The notes: generated by a model from the sequence alone, not told the origin. A stretch of 64,000 nucleotides of DNA from Nitrospira_D sp035465795 (GCF_049546785.1 NZ_JBMWAN010000005.1:217869-281868); one strand, 5' to 3'; counted from the first letter of the stretch, positions 1-9,876 are shown. Translations and numbers: made by a program.

Positions 1-905
1 ACACCCGGCACGTTCGTTTGCATGCGCTCGTCCACCAGAATTTCCCCGCGCCGCCCCAGCACCACCCCGGCCTTCTCCGCCCCGATGTCGCGAGACTGAA
101 ATCCACGGCCGATCGACACCAGGAGAATCTCCGCTTCGATGGTGCTCCCGTCTTTCAGATGAGCCGTCACGACCCCGTCTCGCACGGCAACCTGCTCAAT
201 CGTCGTCCCGGTCTTCACTTCGACGCCGCGTTTTTTCAGTTCCCGTGCCATGAGCACGGAAACCTCCTCGTCTTCCAATGGAAGGACCGCCGATTGCAGC
301 TCCACCATCGTCACCTGCGTTCCGAGCCCGCTAAACAGCGAGGCGCACTCGCAGCCTTCCACCCCGGCTCCAAGAATGATCATCCTCGGCGGCGCAGACT
401 CCAGATCCAACGCCTGCTTGCTCGTGATGATGATCTTGCCATCAATCGGAAACTGCGCGAGTTGCGGCCATGAGGAACCGGTGGCGATGACAATCGCGTC
501 TGCCTGCACCTGCCGCTGCGAGCCATCACCGGCGGTCACGGCAATGGTCCGTGCATCGAGCAGCGCACCGCGGCCTTCGACCACCTCGATATTCCAGGCT
601 TTGAACAGCGTCGCAATGCCCTTCACTAGCGACGCCACCACTTTGTTCTTGCGTGCCACCATGCGCGCGAGATCGTAGCGCGCAGGGCCTGGCAGGAGAA
701 TGCCCAGCTCCTCCGCCTTCTTCAGTTTATCGCCGAGTTCAATGACGGACAGGAGGGCCTTGCTGGGAATGCAGCCCCAGTTCAAACATACACCACCGAG
801 TGCCTGCTGCTCGATCACCGTGACACGGGCACCCAGCTGAGCCGCCCGAATGGCCGCTACGTATCCGCCGGGGCCGGCACCCAGAATCGCGATGTGTGTC
901 GCCAT
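1..905 (-). CDS. lpdA: Dihydrolipoamide dehydrogenase, partial (C-terminus beyond window)
   Basis: FAD flavoprotein that reoxidises the dihydrolipoyl group of 2-oxoacid dehydrogenase or glycine cleavage complexes with NAD+. The reading frame begins at an ATG at 905 and stays open to base 1, so about 301 residues are seen and the dimerisation domain is lost off the edge. The N-terminal FAD motif GAGPGGY, the redox-active disulfide in GGVCLNWGCIPSK and the NAD-domain motif ILGAGVEGCE are visible. The Trp between the two active cysteines replaces the more usual Val/Thr. It lies 8 bp downstream of gcvH on the same strand, which suggests co-expression with the lipoyl carrier protein, although it could equally serve a pyruvate or 2-oxoglutarate complex. 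Confidence 0.93.
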   Translation of the reverse strand, partial: MATHIAILGAGPGGYVAAIRAAQLGARVTVIEQQALGGVCLNWGCIPSKALLSVIELGDKLKKAEELGILLPGPARYDLARMVARKNKVVASLVKGIATLFKAWNIEVVEGRGALLDARTIAVTAGDGSQRQVQADAIVIATGSSWPQLAQFPIDGKIIITSKQALDLESAPPRMIILGAGVEGCECASLFSGLGTQVTMVELQSAVLPLEDEEVSVLMARELKKRGVEVKTGTTIEQVAVRDGVVTAHLKDGSTIEAEILLVSIGRGFQSRDIGAEKAGVVLGRRGEILVDERMQTNVPG

Positions 906-913
906 GGGAGAGC

Positions 914-1300
914 TTAATGTTTCTGGCTGGCAAGAAAGGCTTCGTACTGAGCCGCGGTCATCAACTGATCCACCTCAGCCGGTTTGGAAAGCTCGATCAC
1001 GGCAATCCACCCCTTCCCATATGGATCGCTGTTCACCACTTCCGGATGGTCTTTCAAATCGGCATTGATCTTTGCAACCGTGCCACTGACCGGTGTGTAG
1101 ATCGTCGAGGTGGTCTTTGTCGATTCCACTTCCCCGATCTGCTGCCCGGAAGACACCACCGTTCCCACCTTGGGCATGTCGAGGAAGACAATATCGCCGA
1201 GCGCATCCTGGGCAAAGTGGCTGATGCCCACCGTCGCTTGTGTCCCGCTGAGACGCACCCACTCATGCTCCTTGTGATACCGCAAATCTGTCGGAATCAT
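914..1300 (-). CDS. gcvH: Glycine cleavage system H protein
   Basis: Lipoyl carrier protein of the glycine cleavage system, which shuttles the methylamine intermediate between P, T and L proteins in the cytoplasm. The 128-residue length is normal for the family. The lipoylated lysine is K62 in the motif GEVESTKTTS, and the N-terminal HEWVRL and C-terminal GKGWIAVIEL segments are typical. It is followed 8 bp later by lpdA, the L-protein candidate. No gcvT or gcvP gene is in the window, so in this organism the protein may alternatively act as a lipoate donor to other enzymes; that is inference. Confidence 0.93.
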   Translation of the reverse strand: MIPTDLRYHKEHEWVRLSGTQATVGISHFAQDALGDIVFLDMPKVGTVVSSGQQIGEVESTKTTSTIYTPVSGTVAKINADLKDHPEVVNSDPYGKGWIAVIELSKPAEVDQLMTAAQYEAFLASQKH

Positions 1301-1376
1301 ACATTCCCCATGCTCGTGAATTGATGAAAAATCAGCCGCAATGTGACCGGATCGTAGTGGGCCTGACCGGCCTTTG

Positions 1377-2807
1377 TCAAGGAAATCGGGCAGCGTCAGA
1401 CAGGCGAACGACCAGGTTCCAACTCCCTTGTTCCGGGACCGTTGCCAGCGTCGCCCTGACCCGTTCCCCTAGTGAAGCCCCTTCAGGCTCCAGAGCGGCA
1501 ACACCGAGCCACAATCGATCAGTTGCACCAGTTTGCTGAGCCAACGGATCCAGAAGAGACAGGTCTCCCGCCCCCTCACGCCGCACCACAATGGTCCCAC
1601 CGGTCCGCTGAAGCAATTCGGCCAGATCCTCACCGTACTGTTCTAGCGCCGCAAGGGGTCCGTTCACCATCGGATTATGCGTCTCGATCAGCAACCGCCC
1701 GGTCGGATTCACCTCGCGCAGACGTGCTCTGATGCGCGCAGCCAGAACGGCGTAGCCTCTCGCCTTCCAACCAGCCCACCGCCAGTAGATGGCCTCCTCT
1801 TCCGGACTCAAGAAGCTTCCCCCTCCACTCCCCCCAAGCAATTGCTGGGGAGAAATGGTCACAGCAAAAGCGGAGGCAAACAGTTGATACGAAGCCTCTG
1901 AATACTCTTTGGCAAAACCTTGCCCTTCCCGCGCCTGCAACAGCATCCCGTCGCACCCGGTTCGAAGCAGCACCTTGGCCCGTTCTTCCACAGCCGCTTG
2001 GTAACCGGGATGCAGCACATCGGGATGGACCATGCTCGTCGGATCGGCCACGCTCCAATTGGAGCTTCCCTGACTCCTGCCGACAGCCATAGTGATCCAC
2101 TCTGACTGCACCGGCAGCCCTCGCCCCTGATGGAGATCAAGCGAAATCCACACAGCAAGGCCGGCCAGATGAGCTGCACCCACCAGCGTTTGGACACGCT
2201 CGACTTCCTCTCCCGCTACGCCATCGGACAAAGCCGGATCAACCAGCAACGCCGTCACACCGGACTTGATCAACGACTGAAACCACGAGACCCACTCCGA
2301 TACAGCCGGAACCTGTGCGACAGAAAGCCCCACAGCAATCTGACGCCCGGGCGCGGTTTGAGCCACGGACGGCATTTGACGCAACTCATCCAAACGGCGG
2401 AGCGCATGAGCACGATACAGTTGTTGATCGGACTCACCCCCTGCCTCAGCAGCGGCCAGTGTCCGGTATTCCGCCATCGCAGCACGATAATCGCCAAGCT
2501 GTTCGAAGGAGCGCCCCAACCACCAGCGCGCTTCAGCCATCCTCGGCGCTCCTGGCGCCACATCGACAAAACGCCGAAAGAAGAGCACCGCAGCGGGGTA
2601 TCGCTCCTGCACAAACGCCCGATGGGCCTCTTGGAGCAATTTCAGGTGAGCGTCGCGAGCCGGATCATTGTGAGCCTCCTCGACCGAGGATGGCGCGGGA
2701 AGCGAGGGAACCACTCTTGGAGCGCAGGCTAGCAAGAAACCGAGGGATAGCGCGAGCGCTACCCCTCGCATCATGCGTTGTGTCTGATTGAAGGGCAGAG
2801 AAACCAT
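1377..2807 (-). CDS. TPR-containing lipoprotein with a glycoside-hydrolase-like barrel
   Basis: A 476-residue predicted lipoprotein: a hydrophobic signal ends in the lipobox FLLACAP. After it come roughly two tetratricopeptide-like helical repeats (about residues 50-140), consistent with a protein-protein contact surface. The C-terminal part (about 160-470) has the pattern WISLDLHQG, VHPDVLHPGYQ and LLIETHNPMV, which resembles the TIM-barrel glycoside-hydrolase-like domains (GHL10/13 or the PgaB C-terminal domain); this assignment is from motif resemblance only. The start at 2807 was chosen because GGAGGG lies just upstream and earlier starts would run into ndk. It follows ndk by 19 bp. A role in envelope or exopolysaccharide processing is plausible but unproven. 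Confidence 0.7.
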   Translation of the reverse strand: MVSLPFNQTQRMMRGVALALSLGFLLACAPRVVPSLPAPSSVEEAHNDPARDAHLKLLQEAHRAFVQERYPAAVLFFRRFVDVAPGAPRMAEARWWLGRSFEQLGDYRAAMAEYRTLAAAEAGGESDQQLYRAHALRRLDELRQMPSVAQTAPGRQIAVGLSVAQVPAVSEWVSWFQSLIKSGVTALLVDPALSDGVAGEEVERVQTLVGAAHLAGLAVWISLDLHQGRGLPVQSEWITMAVGRSQGSSNWSVADPTSMVHPDVLHPGYQAAVEERAKVLLRTGCDGMLLQAREGQGFAKEYSEASYQLFASAFAVTISPQQLLGGSGGGSFLSPEEEAIYWRWAGWKARGYAVLAARIRARLREVNPTGRLLIETHNPMVNGPLAALEQYGEDLAELLQRTGGTIVVRREGAGDLSLLDPLAQQTGATDRLWLGVAALEPEGASLGERVRATLATVPEQGSWNLVVRLSDAARFP

Positions 2808-2826
2808 TGCCCTCCGAGAGGCAGGC

Positions 2827-3246
2827 TTAACTGAAAATTTCCATGCCGGGGAAAAAGTAGCTGACCTCAAATGCCGCAGTCTCAGGGGAGTCGGATCCAT
2901 GCACAGCATTGAATTCAATGTTCGCCCCATGAGCCTTGCGAATCGTGCCCGCTTCAGCCTTGGCAGGATCCGTCGCCCCCATCAGTTCCCGGTTCTTCTT
3001 GATCGCGTTGTCGCCCTGCAACACGATGACGACGGCAGGACCGGACGACATGAAGGTGCAGAGGCTATCAAAGAACGGCCGCGCCTTATGGACGGCATAG
3101 AAGCCCTCTGCCACCGGCTTCGACATCTGCATGAGTTTCATCGCCACAGGCTTCAACCCCGCCTGCTCATAGCGGTTGATGATATCCCCGATGGCATTCT
3201 TCTTCACCGCATCCGGCTTGATAATCGCTAATGTCCGTTCGCTCAT
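2827..3246 (-). CDS. ndk: Nucleoside diphosphate kinase
   Basis: Transfers the gamma phosphate of ATP to NDPs through a phospho-histidine. The 139-residue protein has the usual family length, the N-terminal TLAIIKPDAV strand and the active-site motif NAVHGSDS with catalytic H116. A GGAGGAATC ribosome-binding site precedes the ATG at 3246. A good sigma-70 promoter lies upstream at 3300-3328, so ndk probably starts a transcript that continues into the downstream lipoprotein gene. Confidence 0.97.
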   Translation of the reverse strand: MSERTLAIIKPDAVKKNAIGDIINRYEQAGLKPVAMKLMQMSKPVAEGFYAVHKARPFFDSLCTFMSSGPAVVIVLQGDNAIKKNRELMGATDPAKAEAGTIRKAHGANIEFNAVHGSDSPETAAFEVSYFFPGMEIFS

Positions 3247-3299
3247 TGTTGCTACGATTCCTCCACACAGTTAAAAGATAAATTCACCAGCGCTGGCGC

Positions 3300-3328
3300 A
3301 TTATAAGTGGCTGAAATCGGGCTTGCAA
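3300..3328 (-). promoter_or_regulatory. Sigma-70-type promoter of ndk
   Basis: On the minus strand TTGCAA and a perfect TATAAT are separated by 17 bp, about 50 bp upstream of the ndk ATG. The spacing and -10 box are consensus; the -35 box matches four of six positions. Confidence 0.6.
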
Positions 3329-3395
3329 CTGGTGAAACCGGTAGCTGCCAATGAGCCGCAACCCTCGGCTTCTTAGACCTGCCGATGGTTCTGTG

Positions 3396-4427
3396 TCACA
3401 AAGCAAACTGCCGGGCCAGTTCACTCGGCTTAAAGACGCCCCGTTCGGTGATGATGCCGGTGATCAACTCGGCCGGTGTCACATCGAAGGCGGGATTGTA
3501 GACGGCCACACCGGTCGGTGCGATGGGATGGCTTCCGTGAATGGTGGTGACTTCGAGGGGGTTGCGTTGCTCGATCGGAACATCCGCACCGGTCTTGGTT
3601 TTGAGGTCGATTGTAGAATACGGAGCCGCGACATAGAACGGGATTCCATGCGCCTTGGCCAGCACCGCCACCGAGTAGGTGCCGATCTTATTCGCCACAT
3701 CGCCGTTGGCGGCGATACGGTCGGCGCCCACGACACAGAGCTGAATTTTTCCCTGGCGCATGAGCGAGCCGGCCATACTGTCAGTGATGAGCGTCACGGG
3801 AATCTGATCCTGCATCAGCTCCCAGGCCGTGAGTCTCGCTCCCTGTAACACCGGCCTGGTCTCATCGGCAATCACCTGAATCTGTTTCCCCTGCTCCCAG
3901 GCTGCCCGGATCACCCCAAGCGCCGTGCCATATCCCGCCGTGGCTAATGCACCGGCATTACAATGGGTCAGGACCGTTTGCCCGTCCTTGATCAGACCCG
4001 CGCCATGCTTACCAATCGCTTTGCAGAGAGCGATGTCTTCCTCAAGAATGGCTTGCGCTTCAATGATGAGCGAGGCTTTGGCGGAGGCGATCGGCTGGCC
4101 GGCCAGGGACGCCAGCTTCTTCTTCATGCGCTCGATCGCCCAGAAGAGATTCACGGCCGTCGGCCTGGTTGCAGCCAGGTGATCACAGATGGCCGCAACC
4201 GCCTGAGAAAAACCGGAGAAGTCTGCGCCCCCAATAGCCTGTGCACCGAGCGCCACCCCAAGGGCCGCCGTGACTCCGATCGCAGGCGCGCCCCTCACTT
4301 TCAATCCCCGAATAGCATCGGCGACTGCCCGATAGTCCCGGCAGTCAAGAAACTCGACATGCTCCGGCAACCGGCTCTGGTCAAGCAACCGGACGACGCC
4401 GTCTTTCCATTCAACAGTGGGAACCAT
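3396..4427 (-). CDS. mtnA: S-methyl-5-thioribose-1-phosphate isomerase
   Basis: Converts 5-methylthioribose-1-phosphate to methylthioribulose-1-phosphate in the methionine salvage pathway; the family is homologous to eIF2B alpha subunits. The 343-residue length is typical. The N-terminal RGAPAIGVTAALG, the catalytic cysteine motif THCNAGALATAGYGTALG and the catalytic aspartate motif GADRIAANGDVANKIGTY are all present. No other salvage genes (mtnP, mtnB, mtnC) are adjacent. About 70 bp separate it from the small gene upstream, so it may share a transcript with it. Confidence 0.95.
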   Translation of the reverse strand: MVPTVEWKDGVVRLLDQSRLPEHVEFLDCRDYRAVADAIRGLKVRGAPAIGVTAALGVALGAQAIGGADFSGFSQAVAAICDHLAATRPTAVNLFWAIERMKKKLASLAGQPIASAKASLIIEAQAILEEDIALCKAIGKHGAGLIKDGQTVLTHCNAGALATAGYGTALGVIRAAWEQGKQIQVIADETRPVLQGARLTAWELMQDQIPVTLITDSMAGSLMRQGKIQLCVVGADRIAANGDVANKIGTYSVAVLAKAHGIPFYVAAPYSTIDLKTKTGADVPIEQRNPLEVTTIHGSHPIAPTGVAVYNPAFDVTPAELITGIITERGVFKPSELARQFAL

Positions 4428-4520
4428 TGCGCCCTTGTATCGTGATTAGTGAAGAAGTGCAAGACGGGAGAGGGTTCGTCAGAACCGGGCGTTCGAACCG
4501 TATCGCGCGCGGTCAGCGGA

Positions 4521-4715
4521 TTACGCCCGCGCAATCCGCTTCTTGTGTGGGACAACCTGCAGCACCGGAGACGGGGCCGGAGTATGCTTGGACAATTCCC
4601 GCTCCAGCATCGCGCGAATAAATCCGCTGGCCGTGTAGCCTTGCTGTTTGAGCGCATCGAGCTGGTGCTTCAGTTCTTCCGGAAGTTGGATCACAATACG
4701 AACGAGATTGGCCAT
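4521..4715 (-). CDS. Small ribbon-helix-helix-like protein
   Basis: A 64-residue protein with a short beta strand (VRIVIQLPEE) followed by two helices (LKHQLDALKQQG and ASGFIRAMLERELS), the pattern of a ribbon-helix-helix DNA-binding domain of the CopG/Arc type. The ATG at 4715 was preferred over a GTG three codons earlier because GGAGGAG lies 10 bp before it but directly abuts the GTG. A basic tail (HKKRIARA) may contact DNA. No toxin partner is adjacent, so it is more likely a small regulator than half of a toxin-antitoxin pair. The target is unknown. Confidence 0.6.
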   Translation of the reverse strand: MANLVRIVIQLPEELKHQLDALKQQGYTASGFIRAMLERELSKHTPAPSPVLQVVPHKKRIARA

Positions 4716-4956
4716 GATACGCACGCTCCTCCGATCTTTACATCCCTATGAAGAGGCAGGTCTGCACATGCCATGCCTTGGAACAACCAGGGCTAACCGC
4801 ATGGTAAGGTGAGGAAACATGGGCACTTAGGCGAGAGTCTCACTTGGGAGGAGGTAGAACAATGGACAAACTTCGTCATCTCGCCTCTTGCACTGTTCAA
4901 AAAGCGAACCTTGAACCATCCATACGTTAGGGATACGAGTTTAGCTGGCTGGAGAC

Positions 4957-7491
4957 CTACAAGCCGCTCCGCTGGCGCCAGAGTCGCTGCCAATTCTCCA
5001 ACTCGGCTTGCCACACAGGGCTCTCCAGGTTAGTGGGACGCAAGATCACATCGCGCGTCCGCTGGATACGAACCTCAGCTGTCGAAATCCGGCCGGTGAC
5101 GATGATCGCGCCGTCGAGATCTGTCCGATAAACCTCACTCCCCTTCCCCGCATAGGCGTCGAGAACGGCTTGAACCGGATGTCCGTATGCATTATGCCGA
5201 CCGACCGAAATGACGGCATGGCGAGGATGAACACGCGCCACCCACTCCTGATCCAGCGAACTCCGGCCACCATGATGCGGAACCTTCAGAACCGTCACCG
5301 GAGATATTCCCGCCGCAGCCAACCGGCGCAACCCCTCGGACTCGACATCCGCCGCAAACAGAATGGCATGGGCACCACACTCAAGCTGCGTGACGATCGA
5401 GTGATTATTCAGCTGCGTGCCGCTGACTGACGAAGCAACCGGCCTTGCCGCATCGCTCTCAAAGGGATTCAAGACGGCAAGCTGGCAGCCTCCGGAAGAC
5501 ACAATATCCTGACCGCGGCTTGCCCGGCGATCGAGCACCTTTTGCTCCCACACTACGCGACGAAGATCTTCAAACAGCGGCTCGTGCCGTTCAACACCGG
5601 CATGCCAATATTCCCGGACCTCAAAGTGGCGAAGGATCCAGGGCAGTCCCCCGACATGGTCTAGTTGGGGATGCGTGGCGATGACAGCATCGAGTTTTCG
5701 GATGCCGTGATTCCAGAGAAAGGGCCCGACGACCCCACGCCCGACATCGAAACGCTCGTACTTTGCCCCGCCGTCGATCAGCACGACCTTCTCATCCGGC
5801 AATTCAATCACGGCGCTGTCTCCCTGACCAACATCTAAAAACGTGACCCGCCACCGATCCTCGTCGAAGGCGGGACTCCCCTCCCACCCCCACAGGCACG
5901 TCGCGCTGAACAGCATGGTTAGACCAAAAACACGGCATCGTTGCCCCGCAGTTATCCCCACTGCCATCAGGAGTCCTCCATAGAACAATCCGATGACGGG
6001 CACAGACGGAGCCGATACTCGCCAGTCGGTCACAGGCCAAGACGCGATCCAGTGAAGCCCTCCCACCAGCCATTCGATGAGCCGTTGCTGCACCATGCCG
6101 AGCGAAAGCCCGTCGATCCCGAACACCAGTGTCCAGGCGGCCGTCAGTAATCCAAGGGGGACAAACACAAACCCTGTCAACGGCACCGCCACCATATTGG
6201 TCAGCACCCCGATCCAAGGAATTTGGTTGAAATACCAGGCCACCAGCGGAGTCGTCACAATCGTGACCGCCACACTGAGAACCACAGCTTCACGAGCGGC
6301 TCGACGATAGCGTTCCCACCGTGTCTCCTCTCGCTGGTCCGCATCAGCCGGTCGAGACCTGTGCCACTCCGCCACCTGCACGATCGCAAGCACAGACAGA
6401 AATGAAAGCTGGAAAGAAATGTCACCGATGGCGCGAGGGTCGTGGAGAACGATCACCACCGCGGCCCCGGCTAGCGCGTGAAACAGGTACCGTTCTGAAC
6501 CGACCCACACCGCCGCCAGTCCCGCGGTAATCATGATCCACGCGCGAAGCGTGGCGGTCTCTGCCCCGGCCAGCAGCGCATAGAGGGCCACTCCAGCCCA
6601 CGTCACGAAGATGGCGCAGCGGGTTGGAGTGAGTCGTCTCGACAGATCCAGAAGCACCGGTGCCGGCAATTGCACCACCATCCATCTGACTAGGCCGAAC
6701 AGAACGATCGCGATCAATCCCAGATGCGACCCAGAGATCGACAGGAGATGCACCGTCCCCGTCACCATGAACCATTCCTGAACATCTTCCTGCAAATACC
6801 CCCGTTCGCCGATGATCATCCCGAGAAATATCCCGAGTGCCGGCTGACTCAACGTCCGTAAGGCCGCCTCATGAATAGTCCCTCGCCATCGATCGATCAG
6901 CCCCCATCCGGCCCACCACCAACTCGTCGATCCCGGCTCCAGCACCCGGACCGCCTCACGTCCCGTTACCGTTGCCACGGCATCGATCCCTTGACGTTCT
7001 ACGTAGGCGGCATAATCGAATCCTCCCGGGTTCAAGGATCCCGTAGGCCTCCTCAGCTTGGATCGAAAGGCAATTCGATCGCCATGGAACAACGGACTCC
7101 CCGGATCACGCCAGGTGAGTCGAACCGTCTTCGGCGCAACCTTGTGCTTCCCTGGCGATTCGATTCTGACAAGCAGAGTGACACGATGTGGTGCATGCTG
7201 CACAGGCCCAATGATTCGCCCGGTCCTTAGCTCACCCACATCGACCGGCGTCTCATCGACAGGATGAGGCATGGCGGGTGGCGGGACGACCGATACCCAA
7301 TACACGATACCCAGCAGCAGTGCCGCATATCCTTTCGTCGCAGGCGATGACTCCATGACCCCGGCCCGTTCGGCAATCCACATGCCCAGGATCGACAGGA
7401 CTAGAACGAGAGCGACTGAGACGGGAAAGAACGGAAGAAGAGCCCCGAGAACAAGACCGGTGAGAAAGGCGGCACAGAGGGACGGCAGCAT
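4957..7491 (-). CDS. comEC: ComEC/Rec2 family DNA-internalisation channel
   Basis: Inner-membrane protein for uptake of transforming DNA. The 844-residue length fits full three-domain members: an N-terminal hydrophobic/OB region (DUF4131, about 1-200), a polytopic Competence domain (about 210-500, with GMIIGERG, LLSISGSHLGLI and LRAWIMI), and a C-terminal metallo-beta-lactamase-like nuclease domain (about 540-800) carrying DVGQGDSAVI, LIDGG and the metal motif HPQLDHVGG. All three parts appear intact, so the gene should be functional. It sits alone among metabolic genes; no comEA or type IV pilus genes are nearby. A 215 bp spacer separates it from the upstream small gene. Confidence 0.93.
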   Translation of the reverse strand: MLPSLCAAFLTGLVLGALLPFFPVSVALVLVLSILGMWIAERAGVMESSPATKGYAALLLGIVYWVSVVPPPAMPHPVDETPVDVGELRTGRIIGPVQHAPHRVTLLVRIESPGKHKVAPKTVRLTWRDPGSPLFHGDRIAFRSKLRRPTGSLNPGGFDYAAYVERQGIDAVATVTGREAVRVLEPGSTSWWWAGWGLIDRWRGTIHEAALRTLSQPALGIFLGMIIGERGYLQEDVQEWFMVTGTVHLLSISGSHLGLIAIVLFGLVRWMVVQLPAPVLLDLSRRLTPTRCAIFVTWAGVALYALLAGAETATLRAWIMITAGLAAVWVGSERYLFHALAGAAVVIVLHDPRAIGDISFQLSFLSVLAIVQVAEWHRSRPADADQREETRWERYRRAAREAVVLSVAVTIVTTPLVAWYFNQIPWIGVLTNMVAVPLTGFVFVPLGLLTAAWTLVFGIDGLSLGMVQQRLIEWLVGGLHWIASWPVTDWRVSAPSVPVIGLFYGGLLMAVGITAGQRCRVFGLTMLFSATCLWGWEGSPAFDEDRWRVTFLDVGQGDSAVIELPDEKVVLIDGGAKYERFDVGRGVVGPFLWNHGIRKLDAVIATHPQLDHVGGLPWILRHFEVREYWHAGVERHEPLFEDLRRVVWEQKVLDRRASRGQDIVSSGGCQLAVLNPFESDAARPVASSVSGTQLNNHSIVTQLECGAHAILFAADVESEGLRRLAAAGISPVTVLKVPHHGGRSSLDQEWVARVHPRHAVISVGRHNAYGHPVQAVLDAYAGKGSEVYRTDLDGAIIVTGRISTAEVRIQRTRDVILRPTNLESPVWQAELENWQRLWRQRSGL

Positions 7492-7521
7492 AAGCCTTCC
7501 CGCAACAAGAAAGAATGAACC

Positions 7522-8871
7522 TCAGCAGAGATGCCTGCGCACAAGACGGGCAAGATCCTCCGCCACCTCTTTGATCTCGGCAGCCCGCTCACCCTCGACC
7601 ATGATTCGAAGCAGCGGCTCCGTCCCCGAATAGCGGACCACGATGCGGCCGCTGCCATTCAGACGACGCTCGCTTTCCCGAATCGCCCGGTCGATATCCG
7701 GCACGGATTCCAGATTAGGCTTCTGCTTGACGGTCACATTGAGGAGAATCTGGGGAACCGCCGACATCGCCGAAGCCAGTTCCGACAGCGACTTCCCCGA
7801 CCGCTTCATCAATGAAATCATTTGCAAGGCTGAAATCAGACCGTCTCCGGTGGTGTTATGATCCAGAAAGATAAAGTGGCCGGATTGCTCGCCGCCAAAA
7901 TTATACCCGTCCGCCAGCATCCGCTCGAGCAGATAGCGGTCTCCGACCGGAGTCCTGAGCAACGTAATACCTGCCTTCGCCATCGACAACTCCAGGCCGA
8001 AGTTGCTCATGACGGTCCCGACCATGGTCTGCTTGGCCAAGAGCCCGTTCTGGTGCAAGTCGAGCCCCAAGGCGGCCATCACATGATCGCCGTCGATGAT
8101 CGTCCCTTGTTCGCAGACAAAAATGGCCCGGTCGGCATCGCCGTCCAGCGCAATCCCGATGTCCGCCTGATGGCGGCGCACCGCCTCTTGCAATTGTTCC
8201 GGATGCACCGCGCCGCATCCGGCATTGATGTTCATGCCGTTCGGCTCATTCCCGATGACTTCGACCTTGGCTCCAAGCTCGCGCAATACTTTTGGGGCCA
8301 GCTTGTACGCCGCTCCGTTCGCACAATCGACCACCAGCTTGATGCCTTGAAAATCAAGGTCCTTCGGCAACGACCGCTTGGCAAACTCGATATAGCGCCC
8401 CTCCGCATCATCGATACGAAAGGCTTTGCCGATCAGATCCGCCGTCGGACGAAGGTGACTGATCTCGTTGGAGACAATCAATTCCTCAATCCGCGCTTCC
8501 ATCTCATCCGGCAGCTTGAAACCGTCCTTGGAAAAAAACTTGATCCCGTTGTCCTGGTAGGCATTGTGCGAGGCTGAAATGACCACCCCCGCGTCGGCAC
8601 GGAGGCTTCTCGTCAAAAAAGCAATGGCCGGGGTGGGCATCGGACCCACGAGCAACACATCGACGCCCATCGAGCAGATTCCCGCAGTCAGGGCCGACTC
8701 CAGCATATACCCGGAAATTCTCGTGTCCTTCCCGATGACTATTTGATGCCGGCCGGCGCGCCGCATAAACAAATGGGCAGCCGCCCGCCCCAGCTGCATC
8801 GCCGTCTCACTGGTCATCGGTTCAAGATTGGCGACCCCTCGTATCCCGTCAGTTCCAAATAATTTACGCAT
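7522..8871 (-). CDS. glmM: Phosphoglucosamine mutase
   Basis: Interconverts glucosamine-6-phosphate and glucosamine-1-phosphate for UDP-GlcNAc and peptidoglycan synthesis. The 449-residue protein starts with the family signature LFGTDGIRGVAN, and has the phosphoserine loop SASHNAYQDNGIK, the metal-binding loop DGDADR and the C-terminal phosphate-binding RYSGTEPLLR. It overlaps the upstream folP gene by 8 bp, implying translational coupling; the folP-glmM order is common in many bacteria. comEC follows 30 bp later. Confidence 0.97.
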   Translation of the reverse strand: MRKLFGTDGIRGVANLEPMTSETAMQLGRAAAHLFMRRAGRHQIVIGKDTRISGYMLESALTAGICSMGVDVLLVGPMPTPAIAFLTRSLRADAGVVISASHNAYQDNGIKFFSKDGFKLPDEMEARIEELIVSNEISHLRPTADLIGKAFRIDDAEGRYIEFAKRSLPKDLDFQGIKLVVDCANGAAYKLAPKVLRELGAKVEVIGNEPNGMNINAGCGAVHPEQLQEAVRRHQADIGIALDGDADRAIFVCEQGTIIDGDHVMAALGLDLHQNGLLAKQTMVGTVMSNFGLELSMAKAGITLLRTPVGDRYLLERMLADGYNFGGEQSGHFIFLDHNTTGDGLISALQMISLMKRSGKSLSELASAMSAVPQILLNVTVKQKPNLESVPDIDRAIRESERRLNGSGRIVVRYSGTEPLLRIMVEGERAAEIKEVAEDLARLVRRHLC

Positions 8872-9757
8872 AACCTTCCCGTTTCAAGGAAACCGCAACC
8901 GCTTTCATTGCAGCGGCCACTTTCACCACATCCAGCATTTCCGCCACGTCGTGCACCCGGAGAATGTCCGCCCCCCGATCCACGGCCAATGCGACCGCAG
9001 CGGCAGTTCCCCAGATTCGGTCCTCCACAGGCCGGTCCAGGATCTTTCCAAGAAACGCTTTGCGCGAAACCCCGACGAGGATCGGGCGATTCAAGCCCCT
9101 GAATGCCGACAGCCGATTAAGTAATTGCACATTATGGTCTTGCAGCTTACCAAAACCAATCCCCGGATCAAGCACGATATGGCTTTTGGCAATTCCTGCC
9201 TGCTCGGCGGCATCAACCCGCGCTGCAAAGAACTCACAGACCTCCGACACCACATCCTCATACTGTGGTGCCTGCTGCATGGTCTCCGGCATCCCCTGCA
9301 TATGCATCAGGACCGCTCCGGCCCCGGTACGGGCTATGACGGACGCCATCTCCGGATCAAATCGTAAGGCCGTCACATCGTTCACAATGGACGCACCGGC
9401 ATCGATCGCGGCCTGGGCGACCCGCGCCTTCATCGTATCGACTGAAATAGGAATAGGAACACGCTTGGCAAGACTTGTAATCAGAGGAATGAGCCGCCGA
9501 AGCTCCTCGTCTGCATCGACCGGGGACGCACCCGGCCTCGTAGATTCCGCACCGACATCCAGAATATCCGCGCCCTGCGCGACCAAATCCATCCCGTGGC
9601 CCAAGGCCTTCTCGGGATCGAGGAACCGCCCTCCGTCAGAAAAAGAGTCCGGCGTTACGTTCACGATACCCATAATGAGGGGCCTCGCGCCGACATCAAT
9701 TCGCCGTCCTCTCGCCAGCCACGTACGGCGCTCCACTGTGCCCCCGTCAAGAGTCAA
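8864..9757 (-). CDS. folP: Dihydropteroate synthase
   Basis: Condenses p-aminobenzoate with the hydroxymethyl-dihydropterin pyrophosphate in folate synthesis and is the sulfonamide target. The 297-residue length is typical. Signature motifs are GIVNVTPDSFSDGG, DVGAESTRPGA, SVDTMKA, IVNDVTAL and DPGIGFGK. The ATG at 9757 lies upstream of glmM, with which it overlaps by 8 bp. ftsH ends 163 bp upstream and is separated by a hairpin. Confidence 0.97.
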   Translation of the reverse strand: MTLDGGTVERRTWLARGRRIDVGARPLIMGIVNVTPDSFSDGGRFLDPEKALGHGMDLVAQGADILDVGAESTRPGASPVDADEELRRLIPLITSLAKRVPIPISVDTMKARVAQAAIDAGASIVNDVTALRFDPEMASVIARTGAGAVLMHMQGMPETMQQAPQYEDVVSEVCEFFAARVDAAEQAGIAKSHIVLDPGIGFGKLQDHNVQLLNRLSAFRGLNRPILVGVSRKAFLGKILDRPVEDRIWGTAAAVALAVDRGADILRVHDVAEMLDVVKVAAAMKAVAVSLKREGYA

Positions 9758-9876
9758 AAATCGGCAGACATGCGTGAGATCGTGCCGAGCAGGATTTGCA
9801 TCGCTTCAGACACCCTCAAACGAGAGAAGACCTGAGTCTCTCTCCTACTGATGATGTCTGACCCGATACGGTCGCC

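Noticed and set aside
4862..4930. A 22-codon open frame preceded by GGAGGAGG
   Set aside because: The ribosome-binding site is strong, but the peptide has no conservation evidence and the region is an unassigned spacer; chance cannot be excluded.
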